A stretch of DNA of 64,000 nt from Pelomonas margarita. GTDB taxonomy: Bacteria; Pseudomonadota; Gammaproteobacteria; Burkholderiales; Burkholderiaceae_C. Made by a program: the position numbers and the translations under genes. The DNA is taken from the NCBI RefSeq assembly GCF_043555875.1, contig NZ_JBIGHW010000004.1, positions 434,001 to 498,000 of the forward strand, written 5' to 3'. Shown here one piece after another: positions 52,201 through 60,933 of this stretch; within the stretch, counting starts at the first letter, position 1; the number at the start of each line of letters is the position of its first letter. The notes beneath the pieces were generated by a model, which had not been told where the DNA came from, did not search any database, and saw only the letters and a program-made list of their open reading frames with translations.

Positions 52201-52422
52201 GCCGTCAATGCCCTTGAGGCTCTGCTCGACGATCTGCGTGACCGAGTCCTCGATGGCCTTGGCCGATGCGCCGGGGTAGCTGGTGTTGATGGACACGCGC
52301 GTGGGCGCGATGTCTGGGTAGCGCTCCAGCGCCAGTTTGTGGATGGCACCGGCGCCGGCCAGCATGATGACGATGGCGATGACCCACGCAAAGATGGGCC
52401 GGTCGATGAAGAAGGATGCCAT
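49276..52422 (-). CDS. RND efflux pump permease (HAE1, AcrB/MexB-like)
   Basis: 1048 residues, the expected length. It begins [21 protein letters not shown] and has the TM4 proton-relay aspartates in [20 protein letters not shown]. The TM6-side [19 protein letters not shown] and the late [24 protein letters not shown] segments are family hallmarks. Two large periplasmic loops give the porter and funnel domains. It exports hydrophobic compounds using proton flow. Placed between its adaptor and outer membrane factor. Divergent BaeSR-like regulators suggest envelope-stress control. Confidence 0.94.
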   Translation of the reverse strand: [1048 protein letters not shown]

Positions 52423-52507
52423 GGTTCAGTGCCGCCCGGCCGCCCGAAGGCACTGAGCGCCCCCTCGGGGGGCAGCGAGCGTGAGCGAGAGTGGGGGTTG
52501 AGTCATG

Positions 52508-53713
52508 TCAGCTGCCCTTGGCCTGGGACGCCGGGGCCGAGGCGGCACCGGCGGGCTTGTCGCCCTTCTTCTTCGGGGCGGAGCCGGCCGGCACCGGCGT
52601 GACCGGCTGGTTGGGCCGGGCGCGCTGCAAGCCCTCGACGATGAGCTTGTCGCCCACCTTCAGGCCGTCGGTTACCAGCCACTGGTTGCCGACGGCGCGT
52701 TCCAGCTTCAGCCGGCGGCGCTCCACCTTGTTGCCTTCGCCGACCACCAGCGCCGTCGCGTCGCCGGTGGGCGAGCGGCTCACGCCCTGCTGGGGCACGA
52801 GGATGACGCCCTGGTCCACGCCAGCCAGCAGCCGGGCCGTGACGACCATGCCCGGCAGCAGCTGGCCCTTGGGGTTGGGCACGCTGGCTCGTAGCGTGAC
52901 GGCGCCGGTGCCGCGGTCCACGCTCACGCCGCTGACCGTCAGCTGGCCCGGCAGCGGGTAAGTGCTGCCGTCCTCCAGCTGCAGCCGGATCTGGCTGTTC
53001 CCGCTCTTGCCTTCCAGCTGGCGGCGCAGCGCCAGCAGCTCGGCGCTGCTCTGCACGATGTCCACCTGCATGGGGTCGAGCTGCTGCACCGTGGTCAGCG
53101 CGGTGGTCTGGTTGGCGGTGACCAGCGCCCCGGCCGTGACGGCCGAGATGTCGACTCGGCCGCCGATGGGCGCGGTGATGCGAGCGCGGGCGAGTTGCAC
53201 CTTGGCGGCGTCCAGCGCGGCGCGCGCGACGGCCACGTCGGCCTCGGCCTGGCGCAGCGCGGCGGCGCTGTCGTCGGCGGTCTGGCGGCTGATGGCGTCG
53301 GCCTTCAGCAGCTCGGCATCGCGGCCGGCCTTGGTGCGGGCGGCGGCCAGCTGGGCCTCGGTCTTCTGCAGCGCGGCGGCGGTGCGGGCTCGCTCGGCCT
53401 CGAAGCTGGCGTCGTCCAGCTGGTACAGCGGCTGGCCAGCGCGGACCGTGGCGCCTTCGGTGAACAAGCGCTTGGTCACGACCCCGGTGACCTGCGGCCG
53501 GATCTCGGCCACCTGGCTGGCGCTGAGTCGGCCGGGCAGGGCCAGCTCCAGCGGCGCGTCGGCGGTGCTGACGCTGACCACGCCCACCTCGGGCGCGCCG
53601 CCCTTGGGTTTGGCGGCCTGATCGGCGTCGGACTTCTGGCAGCCCGCGAGCAGCAGCAGCGAGGCCGCGACGGCGCCCAGGGCGAAGGGATGAAGAGGCA
53701 GGTTCTTGCGCAT
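52508..53713 (-). CDS. RND efflux periplasmic adaptor (membrane fusion protein)
   Basis: 401 residues with a lipoprotein signal (LGAVAASLLLLAGC). Lipoyl/barrel halves include LALPGRLSASQVAEIRPQVTGVV and ITAPIGGRVDISAVTAG, around a coiled-coil hairpin (about 100-170). The C-terminus is Lys/Ala-rich (APKKKGDKPAGA). It bridges the pump and the outer membrane duct. First gene of the efflux operon; 85 bases separate it from the pump gene. Frames extending to 55330 run antisense through baeS and were rejected. Confidence 0.92.
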   Translation of the reverse strand: MRKNLPLHPFALGAVAASLLLLAGCQKSDADQAAKPKGGAPEVGVVSVSTADAPLELALPGRLSASQVAEIRPQVTGVVTKRLFTEGATVRAGQPLYQLDDASFEAERARTAAALQKTEAQLAAARTKAGRDAELLKADAISRQTADDSAAALRQAEADVAVARAALDAAKVQLARARITAPIGGRVDISAVTAGALVTANQTTALTTVQQLDPMQVDIVQSSAELLALRRQLEGKSGNSQIRLQLEDGSTYPLPGQLTVSGVSVDRGTGAVTLRASVPNPKGQLLPGMVVTARLLAGVDQGVILVPQQGVSRSPTGDATALVVGEGNKVERRRLKLERAVGNQWLVTDGLKVGDKLIVEGLQRARPNQPVTPVPAGSAPKKKGDKPAGAASAPASQAKGS

Positions 53714-53806
53714 GGGGGCAGATGCTGCCCGCAGAATGTGGAGAGAGCTTGAAGGGCCTGCGCCGCACTGCGCCATGCATTGCCCGCGTCGCCGCTCTCG
53801 CGCACC

Positions 53807-55216
53807 ATGCCGTTCGTCATGTTCCATCTGCCCCGCCTCAGCCTCGCCGCCAAGCTGTTCGCCGCCGTGTTCGCCACCGCGATGGCGGTGGCGCTGGCCA
53901 TGGGCGTCTCGGCTCAGATCAACCTGAACCGCGACTTCCTTGGCTACCTGAACGAGCAGGCCGTGAACCGGCTGGAGCTGGCGCGGGTGTCGGTGGCCGC
54001 GGGCTACGTGGAGAACGGCAACAGCTGGGATTTCCTGCGCGAGCAGCCGTCGCAGTGGGGCTGGCTGCTGCGTCCGCGCCTGCCCGAGGCCGAGGCGCCG
54101 GCCGTCAAGACCAGCCCGGCCGATCTGACCGGCGCCACGCGCCGCTTCACGCTGTTCGACGCAGACCGCCAGCGCATCGCCGGCTTCCCGCTGCCGTCCA
54201 GCAACGCCATCGAGCGCGCCATCGTCGTCGACGGCCTGACCGTGGGCTGGCTGGTGCTGACGCCGTTCGAGTCGGTCAGCTCCGGCGCCGAGAAGCGCTT
54301 TGCCGACGCGCAGGCGCTGGTGGCCTGGGGTGTGGGCGGCGGCGCGGTGCTGCTGGCAGCGGCTGTGGCCTTCTGGGCCTCGCGGCGGCTGCTGCAGCCA
54401 GTGCGCCGCGTGGCCGCGGCCACGCACCGCCTGGCCGCGGGGGACTACACCACCCGCGTGGCCGAGGGCCGCCGCAACGACGAGATCGGCCAGCTGGGCC
54501 GCGACTTCAACCAACTTGCCCACACGCTGCAACGCAATGAGGCCATGCGGCGGGAGTTCATGGCCGATGTTTCGCACGAGCTGCGCACGCCGTTGGGCGT
54601 GCTGCACGGCGAGCTGGAGGCGCTGGAGGACGGCGTGCGCCGCCTGGACGGCGCCGCGCTGCGGGCGCTCAAGGGCGAGGTGTCCACACTGCACAAGCTG
54701 GTGGACGACCTGTACGAGCTGTCGCTGGCCGACGTCGGCGCGCTGGCCTACCGCAAGGCCGACCTGGACCTGCGTGAGCTCATCGCCGGCACGGCTGGCG
54801 CCTTCGGCGAGCGCATCCAGGGCAGCGGCCTGACGCTGCAGCTGGCGCTGCCCGAGCAACCGCTGCCCGCCTTCGGCGACGAGCGCCGGCTGCGCCAGCT
54901 GTTCAACAACCTGCTGGAGAACAGCTGCCGCTACACCGACGCCGGCGGCGCGCTGCGCATCAGCGCGCGGCGCGAGGGTGGGCATGCTGTCATCGACGTG
55001 CAGGACAGCGCGCCCGGCGTGCTGCCCGAGCAACTGCCGCGGCTGTTCGAGCGATTCTTCCGCACCGAGGCTTCGCGCAACCGCCGCAGCGGCGGGGCCG
55101 GGCTGGGGCTGTCGATCTGCCAGCGCATCGTTGAGGCGCACGAGGGCCGCATCGAGGCGCGTACCTCGCCGCTGGGCGGGCTGTGGCTGCGCGTGGAGCT
55201 GCCCAGCCATGGGTGA
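53807..55216 (+). CDS. BaeS-like sensor histidine kinase
   Basis: 469 residues. One helix at the N-terminus (LFAAVFATAMAVALAMGVSAQ), a periplasmic domain (about 40-170), a second helix (ALVAWGVGGGAVLLAAAVAFWAS), HAMP (RRLLQPVRRVAAATHRLAAGDYTTRV), HisKA (EFMADVSHELRTPLGVLHGEL) and an ATPase domain (FNNLLENSCRYTD, GGAGLGLSICQRIVEAHEG). This is the BaeS form that senses envelope stress. It diverges from the efflux adaptor gene with 93 bases between. The TTG at 53780 would add nine residues. Confidence 0.85.
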   Translation: MPFVMFHLPRLSLAAKLFAAVFATAMAVALAMGVSAQINLNRDFLGYLNEQAVNRLELARVSVAAGYVENGNSWDFLREQPSQWGWLLRPRLPEAEAPAVKTSPADLTGATRRFTLFDADRQRIAGFPLPSSNAIERAIVVDGLTVGWLVLTPFESVSSGAEKRFADAQALVAWGVGGGAVLLAAAVAFWASRRLLQPVRRVAAATHRLAAGDYTTRVAEGRRNDEIGQLGRDFNQLAHTLQRNEAMRREFMADVSHELRTPLGVLHGELEALEDGVRRLDGAALRALKGEVSTLHKLVDDLYELSLADVGALAYRKADLDLRELIAGTAGAFGERIQGSGLTLQLALPEQPLPAFGDERRLRQLFNNLLENSCRYTDAGGALRISARREGGHAVIDVQDSAPGVLPEQLPRLFERFFRTEASRNRRSGGAGLGLSICQRIVEAHEGRIEARTSPLGGLWLRVELPSHG

Positions 55217-55305
55217 AACCAAGCCCCTCGTCTGGGCATGTGTCGCTGAACGCGCGCCTGGCCGGTCTGGGACCACGCCGAGGCGTGCGCCGCAGCGTTT
55301 CGGCA

Positions 55306-55336
55306 GACACATTGAGCCCACTGGGCTCAATGTGTC
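55306..55336. repeat. 14-bp perfect inverted repeat between the kinase and regulator genes
   Basis: GACACATTGAGCCC (55306-55319) pairs with its exact complement (55323-55336) over a three-base loop. It lies in the 228-base gap between baeS-like and baeR-like genes, where pairs are usually overlapping. It could attenuate read-through or be a REP-like repeat. Confidence 0.65.
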
Positions 55337-55444
55337 CGGCCTCAGCCCCCAGGGGGGCGGCGATGCTTTTCGTATCTACCGGCAAGCCCATCGCCTGTCG
55401 GGCGGGCTTGGGGCGGCCCGGCGCTCGGCCCGCAGGCGTTGGGA

Positions 55445-56173
55445 ATGAGCATGGGTGCCGACACGCAGTTGCCACTGGACACCGGCCCGGCGCGCGTGCT
55501 GGTCGTGGAGGACGAGCCGCGCCTGGCCGCGCTGCTGGCCGACTACCTGCGCGCCGCCGGCCATGAGCCCGAGTGCGTGGCCGATGGCCGCGACGTGCTG
55601 CCGGCGTGGACGGCCCGCCGACACGATCTCATCCTGCTGGATCTCATGCTGCCGGGCCTGGACGGGCTCAGCGTGTGCCGCGAAATCCGTGCGCGCAGCA
55701 GCGTGCCCATCCTGATGCTGACTGCGCGCGCCGACGAGGCCGACAGGCTGCTGGGCCTGGAGCTGGGGGCCGATGACTACATCGCCAAGAACCCCTTCAG
55801 CCCGCGCGAGGTGATGGCGCGCGTGAAGGCCGTGCTGCGGCGCAGCCGCGCTGGAACCGCATCGCCCGTGGCCGCGCTCGAGGCAGCGTCGCCGCTGCAG
55901 GTTGACGACGCCGGCTGGCGCGCCAGCTGGCAGGGCCAGGCGCTGGACCTCACGCCCATCGAGTTCCGCCTGCTGCGCACGCTGGCCGGGCAGCCGGGGC
56001 GCGTCTACGCGCGCGCGCAGTTGCTGGAGCTGTTGCACGACGACGGCCGCGCCGTCACCGAGCGGGCCGTGGACAGCCATGTGAAGAACCTGCGCCGCAA
56101 GCTGGAGCAGGCCGGCGCGGGCGCCGACCGCATCCGCGCGATCTACGGCGTGGGTTACCGCTTCGACGCTTGA
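55445..56173 (+). CDS. BaeR-like OmpR-family response regulator with an insertion at the conserved Lys-Pro
   Basis: 242 residues. Receiver domain: LVVEDEPRLAALLADYL, phospho-Asp in LILLDLMLPGLDG, Thr in LMLTARA. The conserved KP(F) after DDY reads AKNPFSPREV, so one Asn is inserted between Lys and Pro. The DNA-binding winged helix has LDLTPIEFRLLRTLAGQPGRVYARAQLLE and RAVDSHVKNLRRKLEQAG. It probably controls the efflux operon. ATG at 55445 chosen; TTG at 55439 possible. Confidence 0.83.
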   Translation: MSMGADTQLPLDTGPARVLVVEDEPRLAALLADYLRAAGHEPECVADGRDVLPAWTARRHDLILLDLMLPGLDGLSVCREIRARSSVPILMLTARADEADRLLGLELGADDYIAKNPFSPREVMARVKAVLRRSRAGTASPVAALEAASPLQVDDAGWRASWQGQALDLTPIEFRLLRTLAGQPGRVYARAQLLELLHDDGRAVTERAVDSHVKNLRRKLEQAGAGADRIRAIYGVGYRFDA

Positions 56174-56318
56174 ACGCACCGTGCGGCGTATTGATATATT
56201 TGATATGAAAATGTGCTGCTGGCGGGAGGTCTGCCGGCCCGGCGCCCGAGATCCCGCGCGCTCGCCCTGGTGAGGCAAGCATGGGCTCGTGCCTGATTGG
56301 CTGGATGTCGCCGCTTTT

Positions 56319-56338
56319 CCGGGAACTTTCCCGGTTTT
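56319..56338 (+). terminator. Possible weak terminator after the response regulator gene
   Basis: CCGGGAA (56319-56325) and TTCCCGG (56328-56334) are inverted across two bases, followed by TTTTG. The tight loop would open one or two pairs. Position 146 bases after the stop is rather far. Confidence 0.4.
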
Positions 56339-56424
56339 GCCAGCGCTTTCTTGTCGCGCGCTCGCTGGCTTTAATCGATATAAATGATAATTTCTCCGAT
56401 GCAACCACGGCGGCAAGCGCGGCA

Positions 56425-56796
56425 ATGAAGAAAATCCTGATCGTCGATGACCATGCGGACATCCGCAGGCTGATCCGCATGACGCTGGAGTTCGAGGACT
56501 ACGCCATCGAGGAAGCCGCGGACGGCGAGAGCGCGCTGCGGGTGGCGCAGGCCATGCAGCCGGACCTGGTGCTGCTGGACGTGATGATGCCGGGGCCGGT
56601 GAACGGCCTGGAGGTCTGCCGGCGCTTGCGGGCGGGCGCCACGGCCAGCGGGCCGCGCGTGATCATGCTGAGCGCGCGCGGGCATGCCAGCGACCGCGAG
56701 GCCGGGTTGCAGGCGGGGGCCGACACCTACCTGGTCAAGCCCTTCAGCCCGCTGCAGCTGATCAACGGCATCGCCCAGCTCTGGGCCGCGGCGTGA
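56425..56796 (+). CDS. Single-domain CheY-like response regulator
   Basis: 123 residues, receiver domain only: ILIVDDHADIRRLIRMTLE, phospho-Asp in LVLLDVMMPGPVNG, Thr/Ser switch in MLSARGH and Lys in LVKPFSP. ATG at 56425 starts the domain; longer frames add non-family sequence. The downstream HD-GYP gene starts with a GTG overlapping its stop, so the receiver probably acts on or with that phosphodiesterase. An AT-rich 250-base region upstream likely holds the promoter. Confidence 0.85.
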   Translation: MKKILIVDDHADIRRLIRMTLEFEDYAIEEAADGESALRVAQAMQPDLVLLDVMMPGPVNGLEVCRRLRAGATASGPRVIMLSARGHASDREAGLQAGADTYLVKPFSPLQLINGIAQLWAAA

Positions 56797-57566
56797 CGGG
56801 CAGGGGCAGCCCGGTCGCGGACCGTCCTGCGGAGGCGACGCACAGCTTCGACGCGGCCGCTGCGGCGCAGATGGAGCGCATCGTCTTGGACCTGCGCCAG
56901 ATGTACCACGAGCGCAACGAGGCCCTGCGCGAGGTCACGCGGGCCCACCAGGAGGTGCTGCTGAAGCTGGCCCGGGCCGCAGACTTCCGCGACGACGACA
57001 CCGGTGTGCACATGGCGCGCATCGGCTACCTGGCCGAGGCGCTGGCGCTGGCGCTGGGCCAGCCGGCCGCGTGGGCACGCATGCTGCGCTGCGCTGCGCC
57101 CATGCACGACGTGGGCAAGATCGGCATTCCTGATGCCATCCTGAAGAAGCCCGGCGGCTACACGCCCGAGGAGCGCCAGGTGATGAACCAGCACCCGCAG
57201 ATGGGCGCTGACATCCTGGGCCGCTCGCGCGTGCCGCTGTTCCAGCTGGCTGCCGAGGTGGCGCTGACGCATCATGAGCGCTGGGACGGCTCGGGCTATC
57301 CCGGCGGGCTGGCCGGCCAGGCCATCCCGCTGTCGGGCCGCATCGTCTCGGTGGTGGATTTCTTCGACGCGCTGACCATGGACCGCTGCTACCGCAAGGC
57401 CTTCGCCGACGAGGTGGCACTGGGCATGCTGGCCGAGCAGCGCGGCGTGGCCTTCGATCCTTGGGTGGTCGACACCTTCGTCGCCCAGGCCGCCAGCCTC
57501 ATTGAATTGCGCGAACGCATCAACCGGCAGACACCCAGCTTCGAGCAGCTGGCCGCTGTGGACTGA
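56793..57566 (+). CDS. HD-GYP domain protein, probable c-di-GMP phosphodiesterase
   Basis: 257 residues from a GTG start overlapping the preceding stop. A short coiled N-terminus (RQMYHERNEALREVTRAHQEV) leads into the HD-GYP domain: HDVGKIGIPDAIL contains the HD pair, MNQHPQMGADIL further His ligands, and HHERWDGSGYPGGL the HH and GYP motifs. All expected metal residues are present, so it should hydrolyse c-di-GMP. Paired with the free receiver just upstream, replacing the fused REC-HD-GYP arrangement. Confidence 0.88.
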   Translation: MTGRGSPVADRPAEATHSFDAAAAAQMERIVLDLRQMYHERNEALREVTRAHQEVLLKLARAADFRDDDTGVHMARIGYLAEALALALGQPAAWARMLRCAAPMHDVGKIGIPDAILKKPGGYTPEERQVMNQHPQMGADILGRSRVPLFQLAAEVALTHHERWDGSGYPGGLAGQAIPLSGRIVSVVDFFDALTMDRCYRKAFADEVALGMLAEQRGVAFDPWVVDTFVAQAASLIELRERINRQTPSFEQLAAVD

Positions 57567-57585
57567 ACAAGGAAGGGGAAGACGC

Positions 57586-58389
57586 ATGGCGATGACGCTG
57601 TTTGGCCGGCTTGCCGGCATGGCCCTGGCGGCCTGTCTGGGCGTGGCCGCGGCCAGCGCCGGGGCGCAGACGCTGGAGCGCGTGCGCGCACGCGGCAAGC
57701 TGCAGGTGTGCATCTGGCCCGACTACTACGGCATCACCTTCCGCAGCCCGCGCACGCAGCAGCTCACGGGCATCGACATCGACCTCTCCGCCGAGCTGGC
57801 GCGGGAGCTGGGCGTGGCCGTGGAGTACGTGGACTCCTCCTTCCCGCAGCTTGTGGCCGATGTGAATGGCGGGCGCTGCGACGTCGCGATGTTCGCCGTG
57901 GGCATGTTGCCCAGCCGCAAGGAGGCACTGGATTTCACGCAGCCCTACCTGCAGAGCGACATCTACGGGGTGACGACGCGCGCCAACCTCGGCGTGCGGC
58001 AGTGGAGCGACATCGACCAGCCCGGCGTCGTCGTCGCCGTGCAGGCCGGCACCTTCATGGAGCCGGTCATGCGTGACGCGCTCAAGCAGGCCCGCCTGGT
58101 GGTGGTGCGCCCGCCCGCCACGCGCGAGCAGGAGCTGGAAGCGGGGCGGGTGGACGTGTTCATGACCGACTACCCCTACAGCCGGCGGCTGCTGGACAAC
58201 GCCGACTGGGCCCGCCTGGTGGCGCCGGCCAAGCCCTTCCACGTGCTGCCCTACGGCTATGCCGTCAAGCGCGGCGACGCCCGCTGGCTGGCCCGGCTCG
58301 ACGAGTTCGTTGCGGGCATCAAGCGCGACGGCCGCCTGCTCGCTGCAGCCCGCCGCCACGGCCTGGCCGACATCGTCGTGCCGCGCTGA
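57586..58389 (+). CDS. Periplasmic amino-acid-type solute-binding protein
   Basis: 267 residues, signal peptide (LAGMALAACLGVAAASAGAQ), with GGAAGGGG before the ATG. It is a type II binding protein: LERVRARGKLQVCIWPDYYGITF, LTGIDIDLSAELARELGV, GRCDVAMFAVGMLPSRKEALDFTQPYL. No transporter genes adjoin. It sits between an HD-GYP gene and a kinase with an extracytoplasmic domain, so it may deliver a ligand signal to that kinase rather than to a permease. The ligand is unknown, amino acid-like by family. Confidence 0.82.
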   Translation: MAMTLFGRLAGMALAACLGVAAASAGAQTLERVRARGKLQVCIWPDYYGITFRSPRTQQLTGIDIDLSAELARELGVAVEYVDSSFPQLVADVNGGRCDVAMFAVGMLPSRKEALDFTQPYLQSDIYGVTTRANLGVRQWSDIDQPGVVVAVQAGTFMEPVMRDALKQARLVVVRPPATREQELEAGRVDVFMTDYPYSRRLLDNADWARLVAPAKPFHVLPYGYAVKRGDARWLARLDEFVAGIKRDGRLLAAARRHGLADIVVPR

Positions 58390-58392
58390 GGC

Positions 58393-60933
58393 ATGGGCCG
58401 GAACAGCCAGCAGGGGGGCACGGGCGCGGAGCGCCCGACGCTGGGCCGCGCGCAGTTCCTGGCCAAGGCGCTGGCCGCGCTGGTGGCGGTGGGCGTGCTC
58501 GCTGCACTGGCCGGCCTGGCCGAGTTCGAACGCCGCGAGACGCTGGAGAACGCCCAGGCCCGCGCCGAGCTCATCAGCCGCACGCTGGAGGAGCATGTCA
58601 CCCGCACCATCGGCTCGGCCTCGCTGGTGCTGCAGACGCTGGGCGAGGCCATCGCCCGCCAGCCCTCCGCCGAGCCGGCCCGGCTGCAATCGCTGATGAG
58701 CCAGACGCTGCTGGCCAGCCTGCCCTACCTGCGCGGTGCGGCGGTGCTGGACGAGCAGGGCGTCGTGCTCGCCAGCTCCATCCCCGAGGAACGCGGCCTG
58801 CGCATCGACCTGGCCCGGCTGGGCAGCGCGCCGCGCGAACACCACGACATGTTGCTGCCGCTGCTGCATGGGCGCAGCCTGGCCGACCTGGCCGACCTGG
58901 CCGTCGGCGCGGCCGCGCGCCCGCCCGCCGGCGTGGACATGCTGCCGCTGCTGCGCATGCTGCGCGGCCCGGGCGGCCAGAAGCTGCTGCTGGTAGCGCT
59001 GATCAACCCGGGCGTGCTCGCCAACTTCCAGCAGGTGGCGCTGTCGGGGGACGACGGCGTGGCGGCCCTGGCCGGCTTCGACGGCCAGCTGATCGCCGCC
59101 AACGACCGGCTGCCGGTGGCGCCCGGGCGCCGCATCGAGGGCCACCCCATCTTCGACAGCTGGCTGCCCGCGCGCGAGCATGGCCAGTACATCGGCAAGG
59201 GCCTGCGCGCCGGCCCGCAGGTGGTGGCGTTCCGCGCCTCGCGCACGCGGCCGCTGGTGGTCACGGTGGAGTTGGCGGTCGTGACCGCGCTGCAGACCTG
59301 GTACGAGCGGGTGCGATGGCTGGCCGCGGCCGGCGTGCTGGTGCTGCTGGCCATTGCCGGCGGCGCGATGACGCTGCTGCGGGCCATGAACTCACGTGAA
59401 CGCGCGCGGAGCGCGCTGGACGGGGCCCACGAGCAGGTGGCGCTGCGCGAGCGCGAACTGAGCGTGCTGCTCAAGAGCGTGCAGGAGGTCATCTTCCGCA
59501 CCGATGCGGGCGGCGCCATCACCTTCGTCAATGCGCGCTGGGCCGCCATCAGCGACGAGCCGCTGGAGCAGGCCCGGGGCCGGTACCTGCACGATCTCGT
59601 CATCGCTGCCGACCGGGCGCGCACGGCCGCGCTGTTCCGCGCAGACGACCGCTCGGGCGTGCGCCAGGCGCAGGTCTGCATTCCCGCCGCCGATGCGCGG
59701 CCGCGCCATTTCCTGCTCGCGGCGGTGCCTCTTTTCAAGAACGGGCAGGTCGTCGGCTTTGCCGGCAGCGCGGTCGACGTCAGCGAGCGCGTGGCGGCCG
59801 AGCAGCAGCTGCAGCACCAGCTGGCGTTCACCGGGCTGCTGCAGGAGATCAGCCCGCTGCCGGTGTCCATGTTCGACGCCGCAGGCCGCTACGTCATGGT
59901 GAACCAGGCCTGGGAGGAGTTCGTCGGCCGCACGCGCGCGCAGGTGGTGGGCACGCCGGTGGGCCATTTCCTGCCTCCCGAGGCCGCGTCCCTGCATGCC
60001 GACCAGGACGCCGAGCTGATGGCGCGCGGTGGCCGGCTGCGCTACGAGACGCGCGTGCAGCATCGCAACGGCTCCCTGCGCGACATGGTGGTCACCAAGG
60101 TGCTGGTGCCCGGCGAGGACGGCCAGCCCGCCGGCATCCTGTGCACCTTGATGGACGTCAGCGAGTTCCGCGACGCCGAGCGCGCCACGCGCGAGGCCCG
60201 CGATGCCGCCGAGGAAGCCTCGCGCTCCAAGTCCGAGTTCGTCGCCAACATCAGCCACGAGCTGCGCACGCCACTGCAGGCCATCCTCGGCTTCTCGGAG
60301 CTGGGCTACACGCGTGGCCTGGACAACCCGCGCCTGGCCGGCATGTTCAACGACATCCACAACTCCGGGCAGCGCATGCTGGCCCTGGTGAACGACCTGC
60401 TGGACGTCTCCAAGATCGAGAGCGCCGTCGGCACCTTCGACCTGGAGCGCTGCGACCTGCGCACACTCGTGAACGCCGTACTGCGCGAGCTGGCACCGCT
60501 GGTGGGCAAGCGCCGGCTGCGCCTGTCGGTGGCGCTGCCCGAGCAGTCGCTGCGCGTCAAGGTCGATCCGCTGCGCATGCAGCAGGCCATCCGCAACGTC
60601 GTGGCCAATGCCATCAAGTTCTCGCCCGAGGGCGGGCAACTGGAAGTGCAGGCGGGCGAGGCGGCCGACGGCGAGGTCTGGCTCAGCGTGGCCGATCGCG
60701 GCCCGGGCATCCCGCCGGCCGAGATCGAGACCATCTTCGATGCCTTCGTGCAGTCCAGCAAAACCAAGGATGGCTCCGGCGGCACGGGCCTGGGGCTGGC
60801 CATCTGCCGCAAGATCATCGACGTGCACGGCGGCCGCATCTCCGCCGACAACCGGGCCGACGGCGGGGCGGTGTTCCGCATCCAGCTGCCGCAGCGCCCG
60901 TCGGGCGATTCGCAGCTGGACTCCACCTTCTGA
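58393..60933 (+). CDS. Cache/PAS sensor histidine kinase
   Basis: 846 residues. Helix at about 25-45, a Cache-like extracytoplasmic domain (about 50-300; LPYLRGAAVLDEQGVVLASS), helix at about 305-330 (WLAAAGVLVLLAIAGGAMTLL), two PAS domains (about 355-470 and 480-600), HisKA with EFVANISHELRTPLQAILGF and an ATPase domain with VVANAIKFSPEGG and GTGLGLAICRKIIDVHGG. No receiver domain. Starts three bases after the binding-protein stop. The dual PAS and Cache inputs suggest integration of external and internal cues. Confidence 0.87.
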   Translation: MGRNSQQGGTGAERPTLGRAQFLAKALAALVAVGVLAALAGLAEFERRETLENAQARAELISRTLEEHVTRTIGSASLVLQTLGEAIARQPSAEPARLQSLMSQTLLASLPYLRGAAVLDEQGVVLASSIPEERGLRIDLARLGSAPREHHDMLLPLLHGRSLADLADLAVGAAARPPAGVDMLPLLRMLRGPGGQKLLLVALINPGVLANFQQVALSGDDGVAALAGFDGQLIAANDRLPVAPGRRIEGHPIFDSWLPAREHGQYIGKGLRAGPQVVAFRASRTRPLVVTVELAVVTALQTWYERVRWLAAAGVLVLLAIAGGAMTLLRAMNSRERARSALDGAHEQVALRERELSVLLKSVQEVIFRTDAGGAITFVNARWAAISDEPLEQARGRYLHDLVIAADRARTAALFRADDRSGVRQAQVCIPAADARPRHFLLAAVPLFKNGQVVGFAGSAVDVSERVAAEQQLQHQLAFTGLLQEISPLPVSMFDAAGRYVMVNQAWEEFVGRTRAQVVGTPVGHFLPPEAASLHADQDAELMARGGRLRYETRVQHRNGSLRDMVVTKVLVPGEDGQPAGILCTLMDVSEFRDAERATREARDAAEEASRSKSEFVANISHELRTPLQAILGFSELGYTRGLDNPRLAGMFNDIHNSGQRMLALVNDLLDVSKIESAVGTFDLERCDLRTLVNAVLRELAPLVGKRRLRLSVALPEQSLRVKVDPLRMQQAIRNVVANAIKFSPEGGQLEVQAGEAADGEVWLSVADRGPGIPPAEIETIFDAFVQSSKTKDGSGGTGLGLAICRKIIDVHGGRISADNRADGGAVFRIQLPQRPSGDSQLDSTF

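Noticed and set aside
52508..55330. Very long minus-strand frame of 940 codons extending the efflux adaptor
   Set aside because: The added part runs antisense through the histidine kinase, with Gln/Ala/Arg-rich shadow composition. The adaptor starts at 53713 with a lipoprotein signal.
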